Assembly: GCA_028290385.1 (NCBI GenBank)
Contig: JAQGJZ010000251.1
Coordinates: 1-6,868, forward strand
DNA: 6,868 bases
DNA from: Enterovirga sp.
Lineage (GTDB): Bacteria; Pseudomonadota; Alphaproteobacteria; Rhizobiales; Beijerinckiaceae
Direction of reading: 5' to 3'
This document shows positions 1 to 6,011 of the stretch, piece after piece. The notes beneath the pieces were generated by a model. That model did no database searches, was not told the origin of the DNA, and saw only the letters and a program-made list of their open reading frames with translations. Positions within the stretch are counted from its first letter, which is position 1. Each line of letters opens with the position of its first letter. A program made the position numbers and the translations under genes.

Positions 1-1626
1 ATCACGGACACCTATTCCGACTTCAATCCCTGCCACGGCAACGTCCCGCAGATCGTGGAGGCCGTGAAGCGCGGCGTGATGCTCGCCGGCGCGATGCCGA
101 TGGTGTTCCCCACCATCTCCATTCACGAGAGCTTCGCGCACCCGACCTCGATGTACCTGCGCAACCTGATGGCGATGGACACCGAGGAGATGATCCGCGC
201 CCAGCCGATGGACGCGGTGATCGTGATCGGCGGCTGCGACAAGACGCTGCCGGCGCAGATCATGGCGGCGGCGTCCGCCGACCTGCCGACCATCGTGGTC
301 CCGGTCGGCCCGATGGTCGTCGGCCACCACAAGGGCGAGGTCCTCGGCGCCTGCACCGATTGCCGGCGGCTCTGGGCGGCCCACCGGGCGGGCGAGATCG
401 ACGAGGCCGAGATCGAGGTGGTGAACGGCCGCCTCGCCCCCTCCGTCGGCACCTGCATGGTGATGGGCACCGCGTCCACGATGGCCTGCATGGTGGAGGC
501 GATGGGCCTGTCGCTCCCCTTCAGCGCAACGGTGCCGGCACCTCATGCCGAGCGCATCCGCATCGCGGAGGCGAGCGGCAGGCGGGCGGCCGAGATGGCG
601 GTGGCCGGTGGCCCGCGCCCCTCCGAGATCCTCACCGCCTCCGCGTTCCGCAACGCGCAGATCGTGCTGCAGGCGATCGGCGGCTCGACCAACGGGCTGA
701 TCCACCTCACGGCCATCGCCAACCGGACGAAGGAGCGGATCGACCTAGAGGCATTCGACCAGATCGGCCGCGAGGTGCCGGTGCTGATCGACCTCAAGCC
801 GTCAGGCCAGCATTACATGGAGCATTTCCACCATGCGGGCGGCGTGCCGAAGCTCCTGCGTGAGCTCGGCGACATGCTCGACCTCGATGCGAAGACCGTG
901 GCCGGCGGGACCTTGCGCGACGTCGCGGCCGGTGCCGAAGAGGTGCCCGGGCAGGACGCGATCCGCCCGCGGACCAATCCGATCAAGCCGATCGGCGCCA
1001 TGGCGGTGCTGCGCGGCAACCTCGCGCCGCGCGGGGCCGTGATCAAGCATTCGGCCGCGAGCCCGAAGCTGCTGCAGCATACCGGCCGCGCCGTGGTGTT
1101 CGAGAATGTCGAAGACATGGCCGTTCGGATCGACGACCCGGATCTCGATGTCACGGCCGAGGATGTGCTCGTGCTGCGCAACACCGGCCCGGTCGGCGCG
1201 CCCGGCATGCCGGAGGCCGGTTACCTGCCGATCCCGCGAAAACTCGCCCGTGCCGGCGTGAAGGACATGGTGCGCATCTCGGACGCGCGGATGAGCGGCA
1301 CCGCGTTCGGGACGATCGTGCTGCATATTTCGCCGGAATCGGCGGTCGGCGGCCCGCTCGGTCTCGTGCGCACGGGCGACCGGATCCGGCTCGATGTCGA
1401 GGCGCGCCGCATCGACCTGCTGGTGTCCGACGAGGAGCTCGCCACCCGCCGGGCCGCCCTGCCCCCGATCTCCCGCCCGGATTGGGCCAAGCGCGGCTAT
1501 GCCCGGCTGCTGCACGACACCGTGCTGCAGGCCGACGAGGGCTGCGACTTCGATTTCATGACCGGGACCGGCAATGACCGGGCCTTCGTGGAAGAGGTCC
1601 CGGCGATCGATGGGACCGACAAATAA
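1..1626 (+). CDS. IlvD/Edd-family sugar-acid dehydratase, 5'-truncated (L-arabinonate dehydratase-like)
   Basis: Iron-sulfur, Mg-dependent cytosolic dehydratase, likely converting an aldonic acid to its 2-keto-3-deoxy acid. The frame is open from base 1, giving 541 residues; the GTG at 55 is internal, because conserved family sequence (DFNPCHGN) precedes it. The three cluster cysteines are residues 11 (NPCHGN), 79 (GGCDKT) and 152 (GTCMVMGT). Their spacings of 68 and 73 equal C59, C127 and C200 of Rhizobium leguminosarum L-arabinonate dehydratase (numbering from memory). On the same register the Mg ligands fall on E43 (HESF), D80 and the carbamylatable K81, and the catalytic serine (S480) on S432 in RMSGT. 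The C-terminal FGT-VLH-PE-A-GGPL block is also typical. About 48 N-terminal residues lie outside the window, giving roughly 589 in full. Family and activity class are secure. The substrate (arabonate, xylonate, another aldonate) is not, and a true IlvD valine/isoleucine role is less likely given the GACTDCRRLW segment and the transport context. Confidence 0.93.
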   Translation: MTDTYSDFNPCHGNVPQIVEAVKRGVMLAGAMPMVFPTISIHESFAHPTSMYLRNLMAMDTEEMIRAQPMDAVIVIGGCDKTLPAQIMAAASADLPTIVVPVGPMVVGHHKGEVLGACTDCRRLWAAHRAGEIDEAEIEVVNGRLAPSVGTCMVMGTASTMACMVEAMGLSLPFSATVPAPHAERIRIAEASGRRAAEMAVAGGPRPSEILTASAFRNAQIVLQAIGGSTNGLIHLTAIANRTKERIDLEAFDQIGREVPVLIDLKPSGQHYMEHFHHAGGVPKLLRELGDMLDLDAKTVAGGTLRDVAAGAEEVPGQDAIRPRTNPIKPIGAMAVLRGNLAPRGAVIKHSAASPKLLQHTGRAVVFENVEDMAVRIDDPDLDVTAEDVLVLRNTGPVGAPGMPEAGYLPIPRKLARAGVKDMVRISDARMSGTAFGTIVLHISPESAVGGPLGLVRTGDRIRLDVEARRIDLLVSDEELATRRAALPPISRPDWAKRGYARLLHDTVLQADEGCDFDFMTGTGNDRAFVEEVPAIDGTDK

Positions 1627-1647
1627 ACGAACAATGACAATGCTTTC

Positions 1648-1653
1648 GGGAGG
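1648..1653 (+). promoter_or_regulatory. Ribosome-binding site of the Bug/TctC gene
   Basis: GGGAGG lies 5 nt before the ATG at 1659. It falls in the 32-nt gap after the dehydratase stop, which is noticeably more AT-rich than its surroundings. It supports the chosen start and separate translation initiation on a shared transcript. Confidence 0.8.
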
Positions 1654-1658
1654 ACACC

Positions 1659-2654
1659 ATGACGAAGCGGAGAGACTTCACGCGTAGACGCCTTGCCGTG
1701 CTGGCGGGCGCGGCGGCCGCATGCGCGGCCTCGAGCCTGCCGGGCTCGGCCCAGGATGCCTGGCCCCAACGCCAGGTCGTCGTGGTGGTGCCGTTCACGG
1801 CCGGCGGCACCACGGACATGTTCGGGCGCATCTTCGCCCAGTACATGCAGGCGAAATACAACCAGCCCTTCGTGGTCGAGAACAAGGCCGGGGCCGGCGG
1901 CACCGTCGGCGCGGCGGCGGTCGCGCAGGCTGGCAAGGACGGCTACACGCTGCTCGTCGGCACCGCGAGCACGCACGCGATCGCGCCCTACGTCTACAAG
2001 CGGCTGCCGTACAATCCCGAGAGCGACTTCCAGCCGGTCAGCCTGTTCGCGCAGCTGCCGAACCTGCTCGTCGTCAGCCCGAAAATGCCGGTGAAGACCT
2101 TTCCGGAATTTCTCGACTACCTGAAAAAGAACTCGGGCAAGCTCAGCTACGGCTCCTCGGGCGTCGGCGCCTCGAACCACCTGCCGGCGGAGATGATCGC
2201 CAATCTCACCGGCTCGAAGATGGCGCACGTGCCCTACCGCTCGTCCGGCGACATCATGAACGCCATCGCGGGCGGGCATATCGACCTCGCCTTCGACAAC
2301 ATGACCCTGGCCTGGCCGCAGGCAGAGGCCGGCACCGTCCGGGCGATCGCCGTGACCAGCAAGGACAGGAGCCCGACCGCACCGGACGTGCCCGCGATCG
2401 CCGAAACCGTCCCGGGCTTCGACGTCGCGACCTGGCACGGGCTTTTTGCACCTGCCGGCGTGCCGCGCGCGATCGTCGACAAGATCGCAGCCGACGTGAA
2501 GGTGATCTACTCGATGCCGGACGTGCAGGCGAAGCTGAAGGCCGTAGGCGCGGTCGCGGCGCCGAACACGCCGGACGAGTTCACGATGTTCTCCGCCGCG
2601 GAGCGCAACAAGTACCGCGACATCGTCAAGCAGTCCGGCATCGAGCCGCAATAG
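1659..2654 (+). CDS. Bug/TctC-family periplasmic solute-binding protein
   Basis: Protein of 331 residues, the usual length for the Bug (TctC) family, whose members bind carboxylates in the periplasm for tripartite tricarboxylate transporters or act without a linked permease. The N-terminus is an export signal: twin arginines (KRRDFTRRR, residues 3-11), a hydrophobic alanine-rich stretch to about 27, and probable cleavage near GSA-Q (residue 31), so Tat export is plausible. Family landmarks in order are PFTAGGTTD (45-53), ENKAGAGGTVG (74-84), GYTLL (95-99), YGSSGVGASNHLPAE (164-178), HVPYRSSGDIMNAIAGGHID (190-209), a VRAIAVTSKDRSPTAPDVPAIAE block (from 227) and WHGLFAPAGVP (259-269). The start is fixed by the RBS and the signal peptide. 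It probably shares a transcript with the dehydratase, which suggests a sugar-acid or related carboxylate ligand (inference). No TctA or TctB gene is in the window. Ligand unknown. Confidence 0.93.
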   Translation: MTKRRDFTRRRLAVLAGAAAACAASSLPGSAQDAWPQRQVVVVVPFTAGGTTDMFGRIFAQYMQAKYNQPFVVENKAGAGGTVGAAAVAQAGKDGYTLLVGTASTHAIAPYVYKRLPYNPESDFQPVSLFAQLPNLLVVSPKMPVKTFPEFLDYLKKNSGKLSYGSSGVGASNHLPAEMIANLTGSKMAHVPYRSSGDIMNAIAGGHIDLAFDNMTLAWPQAEAGTVRAIAVTSKDRSPTAPDVPAIAETVPGFDVATWHGLFAPAGVPRAIVDKIAADVKVIYSMPDVQAKLKAVGAVAAPNTPDEFTMFSAAERNKYRDIVKQSGIEPQ

Positions 2655-2686
2655 CGCTTGATCCTGCCCAGGGGCCGCGGCGCGCC
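2655..2686. other. Convergent intergenic gap without a clear terminator
   Basis: These 32 nt separate the TGA of the - strand MalG-type permease from the TAG of the + strand Bug gene. The stretch holds short GC palindromes (GCCGCGGC, GGCGCGCC) but no stable stem followed by a T tract on either strand. Termination probably occurs inside the opposing gene or depends on Rho. Confidence 0.6.
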
Positions 2687-3610
2687 TCAGCTCTTCACGG
2701 CGCCCGCGGTCAGCCCGCCGACCATGTAGCGGCGGAAGGCGTAGTAGATCGCTGCCGGCGGGAGCGCGTAGATGAGCCCCGTCGTCATCAGGAGCTCCCA
2801 CGGGCTGTCATCGGCGGCGAGGAAGTTCCCGAGCGCGACCGGCAGGGTGAGGTCGCGATCCCCCGAGAGCAGCAGGAACGCGAACAGGTATTCGTTCCAG
2901 GCGAGCAGGAGCGCGTAGATCCCGATCGCGACCAGCGAGGGCGCCATCAGGGGCAGATAGACGAGGCGGAACAGCTGCATGGGCGTTGCGCCGTCCATCA
3001 CGGCCGCCTCGTCGAGCTCCAGCGGGAGCTTGTCGGATGCCTGTTTTAGCACCCAGATCGCATAGGGGCTGGCGATCGTGACCATGGCCAGGATCAGCGC
3101 CCATTTGGTGTTGAGCAGCCCGTAGGCGCCCATCGTCTTGTACATCGGCACGGCCAGGAAGGCGGCCGGGATGAAGTAGGTGAAGAGCGCGAGGTTCATC
3201 ACCGTGCGGCCGCCGCGCACCTTCAGCCGGCTGATCGCGAAGGCGGCCGAGGTCGCGATGACCAGCGTGAGCACGCCCGTCGTGAAGGCGATCAGAACCG
3301 AGTTGCCGAGCTGCTGCCAGAAATGTGCCTGGAAATAGTGGCGCTGGCCGAACACGATCTCGAAGTTGCGCAAGGTGGGATTTGCCGGGAAGAGCGCGCC
3401 CGAGAAGGCGTCCTGCTTCGGCGAGATGGCGAACAGCACGAGATGGTAGATCGGGATCAAGGTCCAGATCAGGACCGGGATGCCGACCAAGAGGAGCTTG
3501 GCCTCGTTCCCGGCGGCACGCCAACGGTCGCGCCGCCCGGGCCGCCGCAGGGGCGGCAGATCGAGCGCCCGCGCCGTCGCAGCAGGCGTGCCTGCGATCC
3601 CGGCGCTCAT
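2687..3610 (-). CDS. ABC transporter permease, MalG type (CUT1 carbohydrate family)
   Basis: Inner-membrane permease of 307 residues, the second of the two subunits. A polar N-terminal tail of about 36 residues rich in Arg and Ala precedes six predicted helices at roughly 38-60, 103-126, 138-158, 168-188, 222-244 and 273-292. The EAA loop that docks the ATPase is at 201-222 (EAAVMDGATP then RLVYLPLMAP), with the conserved glycine at 207. A NSVLIAF segment before helix 2 and AWNEYLFAFLLL near 237-248 are typical of MalG/UgpE-like proteins. The frame stays open 157 codons further upstream, but that stretch lies inside the MalF-type gene and lacks membrane character. The ATG at 3610 is preferred because it overlaps the upstream stop as ATGA and has GGAGG 8 nt before it. 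It would work with the adjacent MalF-type permease, the binding protein and an ATPase not in the window. Sugar specificity cannot be read. Confidence 0.93.
   Translation of the reverse strand: MSAGIAGTPAATARALDLPPLRRPGRRDRWRAAGNEAKLLLVGIPVLIWTLIPIYHLVLFAISPKQDAFSGALFPANPTLRNFEIVFGQRHYFQAHFWQQLGNSVLIAFTTGVLTLVIATSAAFAISRLKVRGGRTVMNLALFTYFIPAAFLAVPMYKTMGAYGLLNTKWALILAMVTIASPYAIWVLKQASDKLPLELDEAAVMDGATPMQLFRLVYLPLMAPSLVAIGIYALLLAWNEYLFAFLLLSGDRDLTLPVALGNFLAADDSPWELLMTTGLIYALPPAAIYYAFRRYMVGGLTAGAVKS
3607..3610 (-). other. Four-base ATGA stop/start overlap between the permease genes
   Basis: The TGA of the MalF-type gene (3609-3607) overlaps the ATG of the MalG-type gene (3610-3608). This geometry favours translational coupling and equal amounts of the two permease subunits. 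Confidence 0.9.
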
Positions 3611-4488
3611 TTCGAGAGCCTCCGCATGAGGACGTAGACGAGCGGGAGGACGAAGGGCATCGCGCAGACCACGGCGGCCATGGACAGGTCCACCTGGTCG
3701 AGCCGGAGATAGCGGATTCCCAGCGTTGCCAGCACATGCGTCAGGTCGGCGGGACCGCCGCCGGTGAGCAGATAGACGCTGTTGAAGTCTCCCAGCGTCC
3801 AGATCATCGACAGGATGGTGCAGGTCACATAGAGCGCCCGCATCGACGGCCAGGTCACGTGCGTGAATTTCTGCCAGCCCGAGGCGCCGTCGACGGAGGC
3901 CGCCTCGTAAAGGTCCGCCGAGATCGACAGGCGCCCAGCGAGCAGGATCAGCGTCCAGAACGGCAGCGATTTCCAGATATGGACCCCGATGGCGAGCGTG
4001 AGGCCGAGCCGCGGGTCGTTGAGCCAGTTGGGCCCGTCCTCCGCGGTCAACCGGAAGATGAGCTGGTTCACCACGCCCCATTCCGGGTTGAGCATGAACC
4101 GTACGGACAGGATCGTCGGGATCGAGGGCACCGCCCAGGGCAGGATGAACAGGACGGAAAGCCAGCGGATCCAGCGCCGCTCATGCGTGAAGAAGCCCGA
4201 CAGGAAGAGCGCGATCGCCATCTTCACGTTGATCCCGACGATCAGGAAGATGAGCGTGTTGACCACCGTGCCTGCGAAGATCGGGTCGGCCACGAGGTGG
4301 ACGTAGCTCGCAGGGTGCCGCGCGAGCCACAGCCCGTAGCCGACCGGGTAGACCACGAAGAACACGAAAACGAGCAGGTAGGGCGCGAGCAGGATGGCGC
4401 CCCAGGTCTGCCAGGCGTTCAGGCGGAATGGCCGGCGTGCGGTGACAGGCGCGGCTCCGACGCCCGTCGTGGCTAGCGTTGCCGACAT
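3607..4488 (-). CDS. ABC transporter permease, MalF type (CUT1 carbohydrate family)
   Basis: Inner-membrane permease of 293 residues, a normal length for the short MalF/UgpA-like subunits. A polar N-terminus of about 27 residues is followed by hydrophobic helices at roughly 30-54, 71-98, 108-128, 162-185, 218-240 and 268-288. The EAA loop is at 195-216 (EAASVDGASG then THVTWPSMR), with its glycine at 201. VVNTLIFLIVG (75-85) and the LTGGGPADLTHVLAT segment (241-255) are family hallmarks of this subunit. The ATG at 4488 has GGGAGG 7 nt upstream. It sits 55 nt after the binding-protein gene, and that gap carries a strong hairpin. It overlaps the MalG-type gene by 4 nt, so the two should be made together as a heterodimer. 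Confidence 0.94.
   Translation of the reverse strand: MSATLATTGVGAAPVTARRPFRLNAWQTWGAILLAPYLLVFVFFVVYPVGYGLWLARHPASYVHLVADPIFAGTVVNTLIFLIVGINVKMAIALFLSGFFTHERRWIRWLSVLFILPWAVPSIPTILSVRFMLNPEWGVVNQLIFRLTAEDGPNWLNDPRLGLTLAIGVHIWKSLPFWTLILLAGRLSISADLYEAASVDGASGWQKFTHVTWPSMRALYVTCTILSMIWTLGDFNSVYLLTGGGPADLTHVLATLGIRYLRLDQVDLSMAAVVCAMPFVLPLVYVLMRRLSK
3619..3623 (-). promoter_or_regulatory. Ribosome-binding site of the MalG-type permease, inside the MalF-type gene
   Basis: GGAGG on the - strand lies 8 nt before the ATG at 3610 and is embedded in the last codons of the upstream permease (Met-Arg-Arg-Leu-Ser-Lys). It decides the start of the second permease against the much longer open frame. Confidence 0.75.
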
Positions 4489-4495
4489 TCGAAGG

Positions 4496-4501
4496 CCTCC
4501 C
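4496..4501 (-). promoter_or_regulatory. Ribosome-binding site of the MalF-type permease
   Basis: GGGAGG on the - strand is 7 nt before the ATG at 4488. Its two upstream-most G bases (4501-4500) can pair in the lower stem of the neighbouring hairpin, so access to this site may be reduced. Confidence 0.75.
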
Positions 4502-4537
4502 GAAGAGCGGTGCCGCCCGGAACGGCGGCACCTTCGG
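4500..4537 (-). promoter_or_regulatory. Intercistronic hairpin between binding-protein and permease genes
   Basis: A perfect 9-bp GC-rich stem (GGTGCCGCC at 4509-4517 with GGCGGCACC at 4524-4532) closes a 6-nt loop. After a 4-nt bulge (4505-4508) a further 5 bp (CCGAA 4500-4504 with TTCGG 4533-4537) can extend it. No U tract follows on the - strand transcript, so it does not look like a simple Rho-independent terminator. Such structures between binding-protein and permease genes are known, as in malE-malF of enterobacteria, to protect the upstream message or lower downstream expression. That role here is inference. Confidence 0.7.
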
Positions 4538-4543
4538 CCTGCG

Positions 4544-5917
4544 CTACTGGGCGGCGACCTGCTTGATGCGGGCGAGCATCTCGTCCGCCGCCTTCTCGAC
4601 CGGGATCTTCTCGCTGACGACCCGGTTCATCGCCTTGGCGAAGACGTTTTCGTTGTTCAGCTGCGTGAACTTGTAGTTCTTGACGTAGTCGAACGGTTCG
4701 GTGCCCGACTTGAACTGGTTGTAGACGGCCTTTCGGTGCTTGTCGGCCTGCCAGAACGGGCTCTCGATGCTGTCCTTCGTCACCGGGAACCAGCGGCCCA
4801 GCGCGCCCTCGATATATGGCCGGAGGTTCTCCTCCTCCATCATGAACTTCACGAACTCCTTCGCGGCGGCCTTGTTCTTGGCCCCGGCGAACACCACGCC
4901 CGGCTTGACGTCCGCCCGGTAGGTCATCGGCTTGCCATCCGGCCGGTTGGGGAACGGCGCCGTGATGATTGTCTCCTCGTAGGCCTTCTTGGCGGCCTCG
5001 CGCTGCTCGGGCGTTGAGCTCGGATTGACGCTGTCCTCGTACCATTTCGCCGCGATGGAGATGGTGAAGTTGTGCGTCATCACCGTCGTCCTGTTGTGGA
5101 AGGCGACGTTGTTGTCGGGGTCCTTCCAGGTCGTGGCCGAGGGCGGGACGCAGCCCTTCACGTAGGGCTCCGTGTAGTCCTTCAGGGCCTTGACGAGGCC
5201 GTCGCGGACCTTGGGGTCGTCGACGGTGAGCTTGCCGTCATTGTCGACCAGCTTGACGTCGTAGGCGTCCATGAAGGCGTAGAAGGACTGGAAGCTGTCC
5301 GTCGATTCCACGCCCATCGGCGCGCCGATCCCGTAGACGCGGGAGCCCGAGGCTTTGCGGTAGGCGGGCTGCACCTTGTCGCACCAGAACGACCAGTACT
5401 CGGCCCAGTTCGTCGGGATGTCGCTCTGCTTGAACCCGGCCTTGTCCAGCATGTCGCCCCAGATCTCCGTGTGGAGCGTCTGCCGCTTCATCGGGAAGCC
5501 GTAATAGGCCTTCTTCTTGGTCTGGTCGTTGTAGAGCAGCGTGTGCTCCACGGTCTGCGGCGCGAAGCGCGACATGATCGGCTGGAGCACGTCTGTGAGG
5601 TCCTCGAGCTTGCCCTCGAAGGCCCACTTGCCCATCGCCTGGTTGTTGTAGGTGTCGGCATAGCCGATGTCCGGCGGCGCGCCGGAATCGAGCGCCGCGA
5701 CCGTTTTCGGGATCATGTCCTGGATCGCGTATTGCGAGAGCTCGACCTTGATCCCGGTCTTGTCTTCGAACTTCTTGATGGCCGCCCAGAGCGACTCGTC
5801 CTCTGAGCGGTAGAAGCCCTTGCTGAACCAGACGGTCAGCTTGTCCTGCGCCAAGGCGGGCAGCGAAGTCGTCACAAGTAACCCGAGCGACAGCGTCCGG
5901 ACGATACCTCGCCTCAT
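4544..5917 (-). CDS. Sugar ABC transporter periplasmic solute-binding protein (family 1 type)
   Basis: Protein of 457 residues, within the usual range for extracellular family-1 solute-binding proteins of CUT1 importers. It begins with a classical Sec signal (MRRGIVRTLS, then a Leu/Val/Thr core) ending in ALA-Q at residue 23. The mature start DKLTVWFSKGF, then FEDKTGIKVELSQYAIQDMIPKT and LDSGAPPDIGYADT, is the usual first-domain pattern: a beta strand, a helix with (F)(E/D)xxTGI, then SGxPPD(I/V). The C-terminal half has the FAGAKNKAAAKEFVKFMM helix typical of the family. The frame extends 19 codons upstream to a GTG at 5974, but the ATG at 5917 is preferred because it starts the signal peptide and has AGGGAG 7 nt upstream. 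It lies directly before the permease genes and is the substrate-recognition component. The ligand is presumably a sugar, oligosaccharide or polyol; none can be named. Confidence 0.93.
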   Translation of the reverse strand: MRRGIVRTLSLGLLVTTSLPALAQDKLTVWFSKGFYRSEDESLWAAIKKFEDKTGIKVELSQYAIQDMIPKTVAALDSGAPPDIGYADTYNNQAMGKWAFEGKLEDLTDVLQPIMSRFAPQTVEHTLLYNDQTKKKAYYGFPMKRQTLHTEIWGDMLDKAGFKQSDIPTNWAEYWSFWCDKVQPAYRKASGSRVYGIGAPMGVESTDSFQSFYAFMDAYDVKLVDNDGKLTVDDPKVRDGLVKALKDYTEPYVKGCVPPSATTWKDPDNNVAFHNRTTVMTHNFTISIAAKWYEDSVNPSSTPEQREAAKKAYEETIITAPFPNRPDGKPMTYRADVKPGVVFAGAKNKAAAKEFVKFMMEEENLRPYIEGALGRWFPVTKDSIESPFWQADKHRKAVYNQFKSGTEPFDYVKNYKFTQLNNENVFAKAMNRVVSEKIPVEKAADEMLARIKQVAAQ

Positions 5918-6011
5918 CGCATTTCTCCCTGGCAAGTCGCCTCGTTGACCGGGCGATTGCACAGAGTTCAGCACGGGAGCGAGGCCGAGCGCAATGCGGG
6001 CGCGGGCCGGC
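5918..6011 (-). promoter_or_regulatory. Leader region of the ABC binding-protein gene, with ribosome-binding site
   Basis: This 94-nt gap follows the stop of the enolase-superfamily gene. On the - strand it ends with AGGGAG (5930-5925), 7 nt before the ATG at 5917. I see no convincing -35/-10 pair and no stable terminator stem. Read-through from the upstream gene is therefore likely, although the gap is long enough for a promoter of its own. Confidence 0.45.

Noticed and set aside
802..1515. 237-codon open frame on the - strand inside the dehydratase
   Set aside because: It lies antisense to the conserved C-terminal half of the IlvD/Edd protein, including the catalytic serine region, and shows no motif of its own.
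1659..1730. Possible lipoprotein signal in the Bug protein (cysteine at residue 22)
   Set aside because: The residues before the cysteine are all alanine and do not fit a lipobox with Leu, Val or Ile at -3. A cleaved Tat or Sec signal ending near GSA fits better.
2671..2686. GC palindromes in the convergent gap as a bidirectional terminator
   Set aside because: The palindromes leave no room for a proper loop and neither strand has a following T run.
1497..2801. 434-codon open frame on the - strand across the dehydratase end and the Bug gene
   Set aside because: The translation is rich in Arg, Gly, Ala and His, with no domain pattern, signal or membrane character. It is antisense to two genes with clear family motifs, a common artefact of high-GC codon bias.
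1721..3049. 442-codon open frame on the + strand overlapping the Bug gene and running into the permease
   Set aside because: It is out of frame with the Bug protein and antisense to the MalG-type permease. The composition is arginine-rich and low in complexity, with no recognisable motif.
3611..4081. 157-codon N-terminal extension of the MalG-type permease
   Set aside because: It overlaps most of the second half of the MalF-type gene in another frame and is not hydrophobic. The ATGA overlap and GGAGG site support the start at 3610.
3325..4476. 383-codon open frame on the + strand opposite the MalF-type permease
   Set aside because: It is the antisense shadow of a well-supported membrane protein, dominated by Arg, Asp, Glu and Pro, with no start signal or family match.
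5072..5806. 244-codon open frame on the + strand opposite the binding-protein gene
   Set aside because: It is the reverse complement of conserved binding-protein codons, a Val/Leu/Arg-rich shadow without a credible ribosome-binding site.
5952..5998. Possible inverted repeat ATTGC / GCAAT upstream of the ABC binding-protein gene
   Set aside because: Only 5 bp match, the flanks do not extend the pairing, and the arms are about 30 nt apart. This is expected by chance and too weak to call an operator.
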